A stretch of DNA of 64,000 nt from Enterobacter sp. BIGb0383 (GCF_003751845.1 NZ_RJKQ01000001.1:868001-932000), one strand, 5' to 3'. Numbered from the stretch's first letter, positions 1-10,058 are shown. Program-made: numbers and translations. The notes: generated by a model not told the origin, from the letters alone.

Positions 1-12
1 TAATCATTTACC

Positions 13-39
13 TTAAGTTCCCTGCAGGTGTGCCGATAA
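13..39 (+). promoter_or_regulatory. sigma-28 (FliA) promoter of ycgR
   Basis: A -35 element TTAAGTTC at 13-20 is followed by exactly 11 bases and a perfect -10 element GCCGATAA at 32-39. This matches the FliA consensus TAAAGTTT-N11-GCCGATAA. Transcription would start near 46, which makes ycgR a class 3 flagellar gene as it is in E. coli, and rules out a GTG start at 30 because that codon lies inside the promoter. Confidence 0.85.
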
Positions 40-74
40 TTCATCGACAGTCTGTGATCATGGAGCCTTATGGC

Positions 75-809
75 GTGAGCAATTACAGTGAACAATTTCT
101 AAAACAGAACCCGCTGGCGGTGATGGGTATTTTGCGCGATCTGCAAAAAGATCAGATCCCGCTGCGCATTTCGTGGGGCAGCGGCGGGCAGTTTATCAGC
201 CGTATTCTCGAGGTGACCGCCGACCGACTGGTGGTGGACTTCGGCAGTCAGGATTATGAAAACCGTGCGGTACAGCGGGCAACCCTGATTGAAATCGCCG
301 CGGAAACCCACGGTGCGAAAGTGGAGTTTGCCGTCGCTCAGTTCCATGTCGGGGAGTATCAGGATCTGCCGGCCTTTGAGATGCCGCTTCCGGATAATCT
401 GTGGTTTGTGCAGCGACGGGAGTATTTCCGTATCAACGCCCCGCTGCATCCCTCTTACTACTGCCGCGCTTTAATGCCGGATAAGAGCGAACTCCGCTTC
501 CGCCTCTTCGACCTCTCTCTGGGCGGAATGGGCGCACTGATGGATGGTCCTGCGCCGGAAGACCTGCGCCCGGGCATTCGTTTTTCGCAGATTGAACTGG
601 ATATGGCCGCGTGGGGAATATTCCGTTTTGACGCCCAGCTGCTGGCGATCAGCGAACGCAAAGTGGTCGACAGCAAGAATGAAACCATTACCACTCCACG
701 CCTGAGCTTCCGTTTCCTTAACGTCAGCCCGGCGGTGGAGCGTGAACTGCAGCGAATTATCTATTCGCTTGAGCGTGAAGCGCGCGAAAAAGCCAGCAAG
801 GTGCGCTGA
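75..809 (+). CDS. ycgR: flagellar brake protein YcgR (c-di-GMP receptor)
   Basis: Cytoplasmic c-di-GMP effector that binds the flagellar motor and slows or biases rotation. The 244-residue product has an N-terminal YcgR domain followed by a PilZ domain. The two c-di-GMP signatures are visible: an RxxxR-type arginine cluster (QRREYFR) at about residues 113-119 and DLSLGGMG further on. I chose GTG at 75 because it gives the E. coli length, starts at the conserved SNYSEQF region and has GGAG at 62-65. An in-frame ATG at 60 and GTG at 30 lie further up, the latter inside the sigma-28 -10 element. It converges with emtA with no gap between the stop codons. Assignment is firm. Confidence 0.96.
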   Translation: MSNYSEQFLKQNPLAVMGILRDLQKDQIPLRISWGSGGQFISRILEVTADRLVVDFGSQDYENRAVQRATLIEIAAETHGAKVEFAVAQFHVGEYQDLPAFEMPLPDNLWFVQRREYFRINAPLHPSYYCRALMPDKSELRFRLFDLSLGGMGALMDGPAPEDLRPGIRFSQIELDMAAWGIFRFDAQLLAISERKVVDSKNETITTPRLSFRFLNVSPAVERELQRIIYSLEREAREKASKVR

Positions 810-1424
810 CTACATCACATCCATCGCTTTACGTACTTTCCAGATATAGCGCGGTGCCTGCGGCGCGGGATGTTTTTTGGCTACGTGGTCAACAAAACCT
901 TCCGCGCTGAGATCGTTGATCTCCTCAATCGCCGCCTTGCGATCTGAGGAGAAGGTTCTCAGTAGTGCACCGGCACCGTTAACATACGAGACAACCAGCG
1001 CGTACTGCATCACCTCGGGGTCTTTTATCCCGGCCAGGATCCCGTGTTCAAGAATGCTCAGGTAGGCCGTCCCCATCGAAATATTGCGTTCAGGGTTTTT
1101 CAGCTCGCCGGTCGTCGGTTCCCCGCTCCAGCCCATATGGCGATACACTTCCCGCCCGGCCGTTGAGGCTTTAAGCTGCATCAGGCCCACCGCGTTGGAT
1201 TTACTGACCAGTTCCGGGTTACCGCCGGATTCCACGGCGATAATGGCCGTGACCAGGCGCGGGCTCACGCCCCAGGCCTCACCGGCTTTTTCCGTGATCG
1301 GCATCCACTGCATGGCGCGTTTGACCGGCTGTTCCGGGTTCCACGGCGGACTGGTATAATCCTGCTTTGTGCTGGTACAGCCAGCGAGTAAAACGGCTAA
1401 TAAAGCAACCCACTGTATTCTCAC
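810..1424 (-). CDS. emtA: membrane-bound endo-type lytic murein transglycosylase
   Basis: Outer-membrane lipoprotein (also called MltE) that cleaves glycan strands of peptidoglycan internally to 1,6-anhydromuropeptides. The 204-residue product begins with a lipoprotein signal peptide ending LLAGC (Cys16). An SLT-type lysozyme-like domain follows, with the catalytic Glu at residue 65 in AVESGGN and the downstream GLMQLK motif. The start codon is GTG at 1424 with AAGGA upstream. It is divergent from ldcA, and both genes act on murein. Length and sequence match the E. coli protein. Confidence 0.96.
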   Translation of the reverse strand: MRIQWVALLAVLLAGCTSTKQDYTSPPWNPEQPVKRAMQWMPITEKAGEAWGVSPRLVTAIIAVESGGNPELVSKSNAVGLMQLKASTAGREVYRHMGWSGEPTTGELKNPERNISMGTAYLSILEHGILAGIKDPEVMQYALVVSYVNGAGALLRTFSSDRKAAIEEINDLSAEGFVDHVAKKHPAPQAPRYIWKVRKAMDVM

Positions 1425-1516
1425 GTCTCGATCCTTTTACCGGAAATCTGCCGTCACGACGGCCCGAAGGGTAAAGTGTATAAAGGTTTCACTCCGAATG
1501 TCAGCAAGGAAATCCT

Positions 1517-2431
1517 ATGTCAGCGTTTCATTTAGTGGCACCGTCGGGTTACTGCATTAACCAGGACGCGGCGGCAAGAGCCGTTTCGCGACTGCAGCAG
1601 GCCGGGCACCGCGTCGACAACCAGCAGGTGATTACCCGCCGCGAGCAGCGTTTTGCGGGATCGGATGCGCAGCGGCTGGCCGACATCAACGACCTGGTTC
1701 AGCTCGACGCCACGAACCGTATCGTGCTGGCCGTGCGCGGCGGATACGGGGCCAGCCGACTGCTGGCGAGCATCGACTGGGCAGGACTGGCGCGCCGTCA
1801 GCAGAAAAATCCGCTGCTGATTTGCGGCCACAGCGACTTTACCGTGATTCAGCTCGGGCTGCTGGCAACCGGCAGGGTGATTACCTTTAGCGGCCCGATG
1901 CTGGCCGGTAATTTCGGGGCGGAGACCCTCGACGCCTTCACCCTGGACCATTTCTGGCGTGCACTGCGCAATCCGACCCTGAATATTGAGTGGCAGAGTG
2001 ACGGCCCGGACTGCGACGTGGAAGGCACGCTCTGGGGCGGCAATCTGGCGATGCTGACCTCGCTGATCGGCACCCCGTGGCTGCCGGAGATCCAGGACGG
2101 TATCCTGGTGCTGGAGGATATTAACGAACACCCCTTCCGGGTTGAACGCATGATGATGCAGTTACTGCATACGGGGATCCTTCAGCGTCAGCGGGCCATC
2201 GTGCTCGGCAGCTTTAGCGGCGCCGCGCCCAACGATTATGACGCGGGTTACAGCCTGGAGACGATGGTTGAGTACCTGCGCTCGCGCCTGTCTGTACCGC
2301 TTATCACCGGCCTGGCTTTTGGTCATGAGCCGCAAACCGTTACCCTGCCCATCGGGGCGCGCGCGGCACTTTCCCGTTCAGGATCTCAATATCAGCTAAC
2401 AATCTGCGATCATCCCGTGCTTAATGAATAA
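1517..2431 (+). CDS. ldcA: murein tetrapeptide L,D-carboxypeptidase
   Basis: Cytoplasmic recycling enzyme that removes the terminal D-Ala from murein tetrapeptides so that the tripeptide can be re-used. The 304 residues form a peptidase S66 protein. The Ser-Glu-His triad can be read directly: Ser106 in GHSDFT, Glu200 in LVLEDINEHPF, His270 in FGHEP. These are the same numbers as I recall for E. coli LdcA. The start ATG has AGGAAA just upstream. It is divergent from emtA and followed by cvrA on the same strand after about 96 bases. Confidence 0.96.
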   Translation: MSAFHLVAPSGYCINQDAAARAVSRLQQAGHRVDNQQVITRREQRFAGSDAQRLADINDLVQLDATNRIVLAVRGGYGASRLLASIDWAGLARRQQKNPLLICGHSDFTVIQLGLLATGRVITFSGPMLAGNFGAETLDAFTLDHFWRALRNPTLNIEWQSDGPDCDVEGTLWGGNLAMLTSLIGTPWLPEIQDGILVLEDINEHPFRVERMMMQLLHTGILQRQRAIVLGSFSGAAPNDYDAGYSLETMVEYLRSRLSVPLITGLAFGHEPQTVTLPIGARAALSRSGSQYQLTICDHPVLNE

Positions 2432-2527
2432 AAAGTCTCTTTTGGCCCTTATTTATCCATTACGTCTGCCGTTAATATGGTAACGTTTTGTCAAGTTCAG
2501 CCAAAAAGGGTAAGGAGAAAGCATACA

Positions 2528-4261
2528 TTGGACGCCGGGGCAATAATCAGTCTGTTTATTTTGGGTTCCGTATTAGTAACCTGCAGTATTTTATTAAGTT
2601 CATTCTCTTCCCGTCTTGGTATTCCCATCCTGGTGATCTTCTTAGCTATCGGTATGCTCGCCGGGGTCGATGGTATTGGCGGGATCCCCTTCAATAACTA
2701 CCCTCTTGCCTATCTGGTGAGTAACCTGGCGCTGGCGGTGATCCTCCTCGATGGCGGCATGCGAACCCAGGCAAGCTCTTTTCGCGTGGCGCTCGGCCCG
2801 GCCCTGTCGCTGGCAACGGTTGGCGTCCTGATTACCGCCGGGATGACCGGCATGATGGCGGCCTGGCTGTTTAACCTTAACCCGATAGAAGGTCTGCTGA
2901 TCGGCGCGATTGTCGGCTCGACGGATGCCGCAGCGGTCTTCTCCCTGCTCGGCGGGAAAGGGCTGAACGAGCGCGTCAGCTCAACCCTGGAAATTGAATC
3001 AGGCAGTAACGATCCGATGGCAGTGTTCCTGACCATCACCCTGATCGAGATGATTCAGCACCATGAAACCGGCCTCGACTGGCTGTTCCTGCTGCACTTT
3101 GTACAGGAGTTCGGCCTCGGCATTCTGTTTGGCCTCGCCGGGGGCTACCTGCTGCAGCAGATGATTAACCGCATTTCCCTGCCGCCTGGCCTCTATCCGC
3201 TGCTGGCCCTGAGCGGCGGTATTATGGTGTTTGCCCTCACCACGTCGCTGCACGGCAGCGGCATCCTGGCCGTCTATCTCTGCGGTTTCGTGCTGGGGAA
3301 CCGGCCGATTCGTAACCGTTACGGCATCCTGCAGAACTTTGACGGCGTGGCCTGGCTGGCACAGATCGGTATGTTCCTGGTCCTGGGGCTGCTGGTAACG
3401 CCTTCTGAGCTACTGCCTATCGCTATTCCGGCGCTGATCCTCTCGGCGTGGATGATCTTTATCGCCCGCCCGATGTCGGTCTTTACCGCCCTGCTGCCGT
3501 TCCGAGGCTTTAACCTGCGGGAACGGGTGTTTATCAGCTGGGTTGGCCTGCGCGGTGCGGTGCCGATTATCCTTGCCGTTTTCCCGATGATGGCCGGGCT
3601 GGACAGAGCGAATCTGTTCTTTAATCTCGCCTTCTTTGTGGTGCTGATTTCGCTCCTGTTCCAGGGCACCTCGCTCTCCTGGGCGGCGAAAAAAGCCAAA
3701 GTGGTGGTGCCGCCCGTGGGCCTGCCGGTTTCCCGGGTCGGGCTGGATATTCACCCGGAGAACCCCTGGGAGCAGCTGGTTTATCAGCTCAGCGCCGATA
3801 AATGGTGCGTTGGCGCATCCCTGCGCGATCTGCATATGCCTCAGGAAACGCGTATCGCCGCCCTGTTCCGCGATAATACCCTGCTGCATCCCACCGGCAG
3901 CACCCGACTGCGGGAAGGCGATATTCTCTGCGTGATTGGTCGCGAACGCGATATCCCGGCGCTGGGCAAGCTGTTTAGCCAGACGCCGCCGGTGGCGCTG
4001 GATCACCGCTTCTTCGGGGACTTTATTCTGGAAGCCAACGCCCTTTTCGCTGACGTGGCGATGATCTACGGTCTGGAAACGGGTGAAGAGTACCAGGATG
4101 CGCAGCAGTCGCTGGGCGATATCGTCTCTCACCTGTTAGGTGCCGCCCCGGTGGTCGGCGACCAGGTCGAGTTTGCCGGGATGGTCTGGGTGGTCGCGGA
4201 AAAAGAAGATAACGCGATTCTGAAAGTCGGCGTGCGCGCCGTGGAAGACGAGGCGGTCTGA
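2528..4261 (+). CDS. cvrA: K+/H+ antiporter, CPA1 family (NhaP2/CvrA)
   Basis: Inner-membrane cation/proton antiporter implicated in potassium homeostasis and volume regulation. It is 577 residues. About the first 390 form a multi-helix Na_H_exchanger domain containing the conserved [12 protein letters not shown] and [11 protein letters not shown] stretches. A cytosolic RCK_C/TrkA-C domain ([13 protein letters not shown]...) and a CorC/HlyC-type transporter-associated domain end the protein. I place the start at TTG 2528, because AAGGAG lies 11 bases upstream and the product then aligns from residue 1 with E. coli CvrA (MDATTIISLF). An ATG at 2477 has no visible ribosome site. The rare TTG start is notable. 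Confidence 0.93.
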   Translation: MDAGAIISLFILGSVLVTCSILLSSFSSRLGIPILVIFLAIGMLAGVDGIGGIPFNNYPLAYLVSNLALAVILLDGGMRTQASSFRVALGPALSLATVGVLITAGMTGMMAAWLFNLNPIEGLLIGAIVGSTDAAAVFSLLGGKGLNERVSSTLEIESGSNDPMAVFLTITLIEMIQHHETGLDWLFLLHFVQEFGLGILFGLAGGYLLQQMINRISLPPGLYPLLALSGGIMVFALTTSLHGSGILAVYLCGFVLGNRPIRNRYGILQNFDGVAWLAQIGMFLVLGLLVTPSELLPIAIPALILSAWMIFIARPMSVFTALLPFRGFNLRERVFISWVGLRGAVPIILAVFPMMAGLDRANLFFNLAFFVVLISLLFQGTSLSWAAKKAKVVVPPVGLPVSRVGLDIHPENPWEQLVYQLSADKWCVGASLRDLHMPQETRIAALFRDNTLLHPTGSTRLREGDILCVIGRERDIPALGKLFSQTPPVALDHRFFGDFILEANALFADVAMIYGLETGEEYQDAQQSLGDIVSHLLGAAPVVGDQVEFAGMVWVVAEKEDNAILKVGVRAVEDEAV

Positions 4262-4270
4262 CCGCCTCGT
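4248..4270. terminator. hairpin between convergent cvrA and dadX
   Basis: A perfect 10-bp stem ACGAGGCGGT/ACCGCCTCGT with a CTG loop spans the cvrA stop codon and sits between two convergent genes. It has no strong T tract on either strand, so its terminator function is inferred from position and stem strength only. Confidence 0.5.
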
Positions 4271-4276
4271 AACGAG

Positions 4277-5347
4277 TTACACTGTCACAACGGGTACGCG
4301 CGGTGCAAGGGCGCACATCAGCTCATAGCCGACCGTACCCGCTCCCGCCGCGACCTCATCAATCTTGATCTCATTGCCCCACAGCTCGACGCGGGAGCCA
4401 ATGCCCGCCTGCGGACAGGCCGTTAAATCCACCGTCAGCATATCCATCGACACCGACCCGACCAGCCCGGTGCGGATGCCATCCACCAACACCGGCGTCC
4501 CTTCAGCCGCGATCCGTGGATAGCCGTCCGCATAGCCGCAGGCCACAATGCCAATCCGCTGTGGACCCGCGGCGCGATAGCGCCCGCCGTAGCCCACGGT
4601 TTCGCCCGCCGTCAGGGTCTGCACGGCAATAATTTCGCTCTGCAGGGTCATGACCGGCTTCAGGCCGCTGTCGGCAATATCCTGCCACTGACCTGAAGGC
4701 GACGCGCCGTAGAGCACGATGCCGGGCCTCACCCAGTCATAATGGGCTTCAGGGTGCCACAGGGTCGCCGCAGAGTTCGCCAGCGAGCGCGGGCCCTCAA
4801 TTCCCTCGCAGGCCTGGGCAATACGCACCATCGGCGCATCGATCCCGTCCGGCAGTTCAGATGAGGCGAAATGCGACATCAGGGTGATATCCCCGACGTT
4901 GGGCAATGCGCGCAGCTGCTGCCAGACGCGATGCGCCCGGTCGGGCATAAAGCCCAGCCGGTTCATCCCGCTGTTTATTTTGAGATAGATATCCAGAGGC
5001 GCATTCAGATTCGCCTCCTGCAGCGCCTTAATCTGCCAGTTGCTGTGCACGCTGGTGGTCAGACGATAGCGATCCAGCAGCGCCAGTTCATCCGCATGGA
5101 AGAAGCCTTCCAGCAGCAGAATCGGCCCTTTCCAGCCGCGCTCACGCAGCAGGATCGCCTCTTCAAGATTGAGCAGCGCAAAGCCATCCGTATCGCTCAT
5201 GGCCTGCCAGACCCGGTCGAGACCGTGGCCGTAGGCGTTGGCTTTGACCACCGACCAGACGCTGGAATGCGGTGCAGCCTGGCGCACCACGCGAAGATTG
5301 TTACGCAGCGCCGACAGACTGAGACTGGCGCAAACGGGACGAGACAT
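4277..5347 (-). CDS. dadX: catabolic alanine racemase
   Basis: PLP-dependent racemase that converts L-alanine to D-alanine for oxidation by DadA. The 356-residue product has the fold type III alanine racemase layout: PLP-binding Lys35 in [10 protein letters not shown] within the N-terminal barrel, and catalytic Tyr253 in VGYGGRY in the C-terminal beta domain. It lies 9 bases downstream of dadA on the same strand, so the two form the dad operon. Length equals E. coli DadX, and the dadA neighbour separates it from the biosynthetic Alr. Confidence 0.97.
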   Translation of the reverse strand: MSRPVCASLSLSALRNNLRVVRQAAPHSSVWSVVKANAYGHGLDRVWQAMSDTDGFALLNLEEAILLRERGWKGPILLLEGFFHADELALLDRYRLTTSVHSNWQIKALQEANLNAPLDIYLKINSGMNRLGFMPDRAHRVWQQLRALPNVGDITLMSHFASSELPDGIDAPMVRIAQACEGIEGPRSLANSAATLWHPEAHYDWVRPGIVLYGASPSGQWQDIADSGLKPVMTLQSEIIAVQTLTAGETVGYGGRYRAAGPQRIGIVACGYADGYPRIAAEGTPVLVDGIRTGLVGSVSMDMLTVDLTACPQAGIGSRVELWGNEIKIDEVAAGAGTVGYELMCALAPRVPVVTV

Positions 5348-5356
5348 GAACGCTCC

Positions 5357-6655
5357 TTATTGTTGTACGCCGTGCAGATGCTGAGGGCGCTGCGGCATAA
5401 AGTCCGCGCCGTAGCGGGCCACGCTTAAATCATCGCAGGCAATAGCCGGAGTGCGGCCGGAAATCAGATCGCTGATCAGCTGGCCGGAGCCGCAGGCCAT
5501 GGTCCAGCCGAGGGTGCCGTGCCCGGTGTTCAGCCACAGATTGCTGAATGCCGTACGGCCAACAATCGGCGTACCGTCCGGGGTCATCGGTCGCAAACCG
5601 GTCCAGAAGGTGGCCTGCTCAACGTGGCCGCCCCGCGGGAAGAGATCCCGCACCACCATCTCCAGCGTCTCCCGCCGGGGCTGGCGCAGGGCCGTATCGA
5701 AGCCGACGATCTCCGCCATACCGCCGACGCGAATACGCTCTTCAAAACGGGTAATCGCGATTTTATACGTTTCATCAAGGATAGTAGAAACCGGCGCGCC
5801 GTCGGGATCGGCCACCGGGATCGTCAGGGAATAGCCTTTGAGTGGGTAGACCGGGATATCCACCAGCCCCTTCAGCATGGAGGTTGACCAGGAGCCGAAG
5901 GCCATCACGTACGCATCGGCCTTCACCACCTCGTCGCCACATTTTACGCCGTAGATTTTACCGCCCTCGCTCAGGAGACGATCCACCGACATATTGTAGC
6001 GAAAGACGACGCCCGCCTGCTCCGCCATCTGCGCCAGCCGCTGGGTAAACAGCTGGCAATCGCCGGTTTCATCATTGGGCAGGCGCAGGCCGCCGGTCAG
6101 CTTGTGGGCCACCGAGGCCAGCCCCGGCTCAACGCTGGCCAGCTGCTGCGCTTCCAGCAGTTGATACGGCACGCCAGCATCCTGCAGCACCGCGATATCG
6201 CGGGTGGCATTTTCGTACTGCTGGGCGGTGCGAAAGAGCTGAAGCGTCCCGCCCTGACGTCCTTCATAGGCAATGCCGGTTTCGGCACGCAGGGTTTTCA
6301 GGCAGTCGCGGCTGTATTCCGCCAGCCGCACCATCCGGCCTTTGTTGGTCATATAGTGGCGAGTGTCGCAGTTGCGCAGCATCTGCCACATCCAGCGCAG
6401 CTGAGATGCCGTGCCGTCGAGGCGGATAGCCAGCGGCGCGTGGCGCTGAAACATCCATTTTATCGCCTTCAGCGGCACGCCCGGTGCCGCCCAGGGCGCC
6501 GCATAGCCCGGTGAGATCTGCCCGGCATTGGCGGCGCTGGTTTCCAGCGCCGAGGCAGGTTGCCTGTCGATCACCGTTACCTCATGCCCGGCCTGACGCA
6601 AATACCAGGCGCTGGTTACGCCGACCACGCCACTTCCCAGTACGACAACACGCAT
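5357..6655 (-). CDS. dadA: D-amino acid dehydrogenase, FAD subunit
   Basis: Membrane-associated flavoenzyme that oxidises D-alanine and other D-amino acids to 2-oxo acids and ammonia and feeds electrons to the respiratory chain. The 432-residue product starts [13 protein letters not shown], a GxGxxG dinucleotide-binding motif at residues 7-12, and ends in the DAO-type FAD domain ([14 protein letters not shown]). I use the ATG at 6655, preceded by GGAG with 5 bases of spacing, rather than one 27 bases upstream, to match the E. coli length. First gene of the dadAX operon. Confidence 0.96.
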   Translation of the reverse strand: MRVVVLGSGVVGVTSAWYLRQAGHEVTVIDRQPASALETSAANAGQISPGYAAPWAAPGVPLKAIKWMFQRHAPLAIRLDGTASQLRWMWQMLRNCDTRHYMTNKGRMVRLAEYSRDCLKTLRAETGIAYEGRQGGTLQLFRTAQQYENATRDIAVLQDAGVPYQLLEAQQLASVEPGLASVAHKLTGGLRLPNDETGDCQLFTQRLAQMAEQAGVVFRYNMSVDRLLSEGGKIYGVKCGDEVVKADAYVMAFGSWSTSMLKGLVDIPVYPLKGYSLTIPVADPDGAPVSTILDETYKIAITRFEERIRVGGMAEIVGFDTALRQPRRETLEMVVRDLFPRGGHVEQATFWTGLRPMTPDGTPIVGRTAFSNLWLNTGHGTLGWTMACGSGQLISDLISGRTPAIACDDLSVARYGADFMPQRPQHLHGVQQ

Positions 6656-6697
6656 AGCCACTCCGATAAATGAAAAGAACAATCGTCTGATTACAAA

Positions 6698-6758
6698 TTG
6701 ATAACCCAGATGAAAATGTTATTCAACATACGGCTTTTTTATGGTGACTTAACTCACA
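6698..6758 (-). promoter_or_regulatory. dadAX promoter region with CRP-like site
   Basis: GGTGA-CTTAAC-TCACA at 6743-6758 fits the CRP consensus TGTGA-N6-TCACA with one mismatch. Read toward dadA, a weak -10 TATCAA (6698-6703 on the plus strand) lies about 50 bases downstream. That would place the CRP site near -60. Activation of dad by cAMP-CRP is known in E. coli; the promoter hexamer assignment here is my inference. Confidence 0.5.
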
Positions 6759-6917
6759 GGTTTCCCTTCTGCCGCGCTCAGGCGCAATTTGGTATCTCCT
6801 GCTAAGCGGCGGAATTGCCCAGTATAAAATGCTGATAAATTCCTGATTTTTCGCAAAGCACATCCGGAAATCGCGCAGAAAAAAAAGCGGCGGGCTGCCC
6901 GTAATTTTATCCGGTGT

Positions 6918-6925
6918 TCTATGCT
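6918..6925 (+). promoter_or_regulatory. probable RpoS-type -10 element of ycgB
   Basis: TCTATGCT followed by TGA at 6918-6928 fits the sigma-S extended -10 (KCTAYRCTTAA), with the diagnostic C at -13. It lies about 50 bases upstream of the ycgB start. E. coli ycgB is known to belong to the RpoS regulon. No clear -35 is seen. Confidence 0.45.
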
Positions 6926-6976
6926 TGATCTGAGGCTTTCCACAGAGAGAGAGCCGCCAACAATGAGGGCGCGCTA

Positions 6977-8506
6977 ATGGCTACGATTGACTCCATGAAT
7001 AAGGACGGCACTCGGTTAAGTGATGGACCCGACTGGACTTTCGACCTGCTGGATGTCTACCTGGCGGAAATTGATCGGGTGGCGAAGCTGTATCGGCTGG
7101 ATACCTACCCGCATCAAATCGAAGTGATCACCTCCGAACAGATGATGGATGCCTACTCCAGCGTCGGGATGCCCATTAACTATCCCCACTGGTCATTCGG
7201 CAAAAAGTTTATTGAAACCGAGCGCCTCTATAAGCACGGACAGCAGGGACTGGCCTACGAAATCGTCATTAACTCGAACCCCTGCATCGCCTATCTGATG
7301 GAAGAGAACACGGTGACCATGCAGGCACTGGTGATGGCCCACGCCTGCTACGGCCATAACTCTTTCTTCAAAAATAACTACCTGTTCCGCAGCTGGACCG
7401 ATGCCAGCTCGATTATTGACTATCTGATCTTCGCCCGGAAATACATTACGGAATGCGAGGAGCGCTACGGCGTTGACGAGGTGGAGAAGCTGCTCGACTC
7501 CTGCCATGCGCTGATGAATTACGGCGTCGACCGCTATAAACGCCCGCAAAAGATCTCCCTGCAGGAGGAGAAGGCCCGGCAGAAGAGCCGCGAAGCCTAT
7601 CTGCAAAGCCAGGTGAATACCCTGTGGCGCACGCTGCCGAAACGGGAAGAAGAGAAAACCGTCGCCGAAGCGCGCCGCTACCCGTCCGAGCCGCAGGAGA
7701 ACCTGCTCTATTTTATGGAGAAGAACGCGCCGCTGCTGGAGCCGTGGCAGCGTGAGATCCTGCGTATCGTGCGCAAGGTCAGCCAGTATTTTTATCCGCA
7801 GAAGCAGACCCAGGTGATGAACGAAGGCTGGGCGACTTTCTGGCACTATACGATCCTTAACCATCTCTACGACGAAGGTAAGGTTACCGAGCGCTTTATG
7901 CTGGAGTTCTTACACAGCCATACCAACGTCGTGTTCCAGCCGCCCTACAACAGTCCCTGGTATAGCGGGATTAACCCCTATGCGCTGGGCTTCGCCATGT
8001 TCCAGGATATTAAGCGTATCTGTCAGTCTCCCACCGAGGAAGATAAATACTGGTTCCCGGATATCGCCGGCTCCGACTGGCTGGATACCCTGCACTTCGC
8101 CATGCGTGACTTTAAGGACGAGAGCTTTATCAGCCAGTTCCTGTCGCCGAAGATCATGCGTGATTTCCGCCTGTTTACCGTGCTCGATGACGATCACAAT
8201 AACTACCTGGAGATTGCGGCGATCCATAATGAAGAGGGCTATCGCGAGATCCGCTCTAAACTCTCTTCCCAGTACAATCTGAGCAATCTGGAGCCGAATA
8301 TTCAGGTCTGGAATGTTGATCTGCGCGGCGACCGTTCGCTGACTCTACGCTATATCCCGCATAACCGCGCCCCGCTGGATAAGGGCCGTCGTGAAGTGCT
8401 TAAGCACGTTCACCGTCTGTGGGGCTTTGACATCATCCTTGAGCAGCAGAACGCCGACGGCAGCGTGGAGCTGCTGGAACGCTGCCCGCAGAAAAATCCG
8501 CTGTAA
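6977..8506 (+). CDS. ycgB: SpoVR family protein YcgB
   Basis: Conserved cytoplasmic protein of the SpoVR family whose biochemical role is unknown. The Bacillus relative is needed for spore cortex formation, and E. coli ycgB is a stationary-phase gene. The 509 residues align with E. coli YcgB over the whole length, including MAHACYGHN and QTQVMNEGWATFWHY. The His/Glu-rich motifs in these stretches suggest a metal site, which is only an inference. The start ATG follows a GAGGG sequence. It is divergent from dadA and convergent with the downstream transporter, sharing a terminator with it. Confidence 0.93.
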   Translation: MATIDSMNKDGTRLSDGPDWTFDLLDVYLAEIDRVAKLYRLDTYPHQIEVITSEQMMDAYSSVGMPINYPHWSFGKKFIETERLYKHGQQGLAYEIVINSNPCIAYLMEENTVTMQALVMAHACYGHNSFFKNNYLFRSWTDASSIIDYLIFARKYITECEERYGVDEVEKLLDSCHALMNYGVDRYKRPQKISLQEEKARQKSREAYLQSQVNTLWRTLPKREEEKTVAEARRYPSEPQENLLYFMEKNAPLLEPWQREILRIVRKVSQYFYPQKQTQVMNEGWATFWHYTILNHLYDEGKVTERFMLEFLHSHTNVVFQPPYNSPWYSGINPYALGFAMFQDIKRICQSPTEEDKYWFPDIAGSDWLDTLHFAMRDFKDESFISQFLSPKIMRDFRLFTVLDDDHNNYLEIAAIHNEEGYREIRSKLSSQYNLSNLEPNIQVWNVDLRGDRSLTLRYIPHNRAPLDKGRREVLKHVHRLWGFDIILEQQNADGSVELLERCPQKNPL

Positions 8507-8511
8507 AACGC

Positions 8512-8540
8512 AGAAAGGAGGCCGAAGCCTCCTTTCTTTC
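8512..8540. terminator. bidirectional terminator ycgB / metQ-like gene
   Basis: An 11-bp perfect stem AGAAAGGAGGC/GCCTCCTTTCT with a CGAA tetraloop sits between the convergent stop codons and runs into a pyrimidine-rich TTTCTTATT tail. Confidence 0.8.
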
Positions 8541-8555
8541 TTATTGTGCTGAAAC

Positions 8556-9368
8556 TCAGTTATTCACCGGGATAACCGCACCTTTGTACTTGGTGCGGAT
8601 CCAGTCCTGAATCTCTTTCGAGTGCAGTACGTCCACCAGCGCCACGATATCTTTCTTCTTCTCATCGCCGCGATGCACGGTAATGATATTCGCGTACGGG
8701 TTGTTCTCGCCGCTTTCTACCGCAATCGGGTCATGAACCGGATCCAGACCGGCGTCGATGGCGTAGTTAGCGTTGATCACCACCGCGTCACCTTCGTCAT
8801 TGTTGTACATCTGCGGCAGCAGCGCGCCTTCAACGTTCGGCAGGAACTTCAGTTTTTTCGGGTTCTCAACGATATCGCTGATACGGGCCGCAACTTTATC
8901 CACGCCCGGCTTCAGTTTGATCACGCCCTCTTTTTCGAAGATAGAGAGGATACGTCCCTCTTCTGCCACCGCGTCACGCATAATCACCTTCCCGCCTTCC
9001 GGCAGATCTTTCAGGGATTTGTGCTTTTTAGAGTAGATACCGATCGGCTCGATATGGATCGCGCCTGCGCTGACGAAATCATAGGTTTTATCGCCCGCAT
9101 GATCCTTCAGGACGCTGTTCAGATACGGAATATGCTGGAAGTAGTTAGCATCCAGTTCACGGCTGGCCAGAGCGGTGTTCGGCAGGATGTAGTCCTGGAA
9201 CGGTTTGATTTCCAGATCGATGCCCTGCTTCGCCAGAATCGGCTTCGCCTGCTCGAGGATCTCCGCGTGCGGCACGTTGGATGCGCCTACGGTCAGGGTA
9301 TCAGCCCAGGAGGCAAAGCTCAGGGCGGAAAGGGTCGCTGCGGCAATCAGTGTCAGTGTCTTTTTCAT
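8556..9368 (-). CDS. MetQ/NlpA family substrate-binding protein of an ABC transporter
   Basis: Periplasmic binding component of a methionine-type uptake ABC transporter. The 270-residue product starts with a signal peptide (MKKTLTLIAAATLSALSFASWA) that ends in an Ala-X-Ala-like type I site. No lipobox cysteine is present, unlike canonical MetQ and NlpA lipoproteins. The rest is the NlpA domain (LTVGASNVPHAEILE, then DAVAEEGRILS). It is the last gene of a three-gene operon with permease and ATPase, divergent from the mtcBC-like genes. The substrate is therefore likely a sulfur amino acid or relative, by inference. It is a paralogue, not the housekeeping metNIQ neighbourhood. Confidence 0.85.
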   Translation of the reverse strand: MKKTLTLIAAATLSALSFASWADTLTVGASNVPHAEILEQAKPILAKQGIDLEIKPFQDYILPNTALASRELDANYFQHIPYLNSVLKDHAGDKTYDFVSAGAIHIEPIGIYSKKHKSLKDLPEGGKVIMRDAVAEEGRILSIFEKEGVIKLKPGVDKVAARISDIVENPKKLKFLPNVEGALLPQMYNNDEGDAVVINANYAIDAGLDPVHDPIAVESGENNPYANIITVHRGDEKKKDIVALVDVLHSKEIQDWIRTKYKGAVIPVNN

Positions 9369-9389
9369 GATGTTGGTTTCCGTATTTTA

Positions 9390-10058
9390 TTAGCGTTTGT
9401 CTAACAGAGAGGTAATGGCGTCGCCGCAGAACTGGATGATGAAGACGATGATCAGAATGGTCACCGTCGCCACCAGCGTGACGTCGCCATGGTTACGCTG
9501 GAATCCTTCCAGATATGCAAGATTTCCTAACCCGCCAGCGCCGATAACGCCTGCCATCGCGCTGTAGCTAACCAGCGCAATCAGCGTCACCGTAATGCCG
9601 GACACCAGAGCGGGTGATGATTCCGGGATCAGTACCCGAAAAATTAAGGTGCTGAGACGTGCACCCATCGAGCGGGTCGCCTCAATCACGCCTTTATCGA
9701 CTTCGCGCAGCGCAATTTCCACCAGGCGAGCATAAAACGGTGCAGCCCCGACAATCAGCGCCGGTAAGGCGGCATCGGCCCCCAGAATCGTGCCGACGAT
9801 GGCCTTGGTGAACGGGATCAGCAGCACGATCAAAATGATGAACGGGATCGAGCGGAAAACGTTCACCAGGATAGAGATCACGCTGTAGATCGCCCGGTTC
9901 TGGAACAGCCCGCCGCGAGCGGTCAGGAAGAGCGCCAGACCCAGCGCGATGCCCAACACAAAGGTGGCAGCGCCGGACAGCGCGGTCATATAGAGGGTTT
10001 CCAGGGTGGCGGACCACAGCTGGGGCCACTTCAGATGCGGAAACAGGGACTCAGTCAT
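9390..10058 (-). CDS. MetI-like ABC transporter permease
   Basis: Inner-membrane permease of the methionine-uptake ABC family, 222 residues. It has five or six hydrophobic segments and a BPD_transp_1 (MetI-like) domain; the cytoplasmic coupling region ATRSMGARLSTLIFRVLIPES includes the EAA-type loop. It overlaps the upstream ATPase gene by 8 bases, indicating translational coupling, and is followed by the binding-protein gene after about 21 bases. Family is clear from sequence; the transported substrate is inferred from the sulfur-metabolism neighbours. Confidence 0.87.
   Translation of the reverse strand: MTESLFPHLKWPQLWSATLETLYMTALSGAATFVLGIALGLALFLTARGGLFQNRAIYSVISILVNVFRSIPFIILIVLLIPFTKAIVGTILGADAALPALIVGAAPFYARLVEIALREVDKGVIEATRSMGARLSTLIFRVLIPESSPALVSGITVTLIALVSYSAMAGVIGAGGLGNLAYLEGFQRNHGDVTLVATVTILIIVFIIQFCGDAITSLLDKR

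Noticed and set aside
30-74. Upstream extension of ycgR to the GTG at 30 or ATG at 60
   Set aside because: The GTG overlaps the sigma-28 -10 element and the extra residues are not found in the E. coli protein; ATG 60 has no ribosome site.
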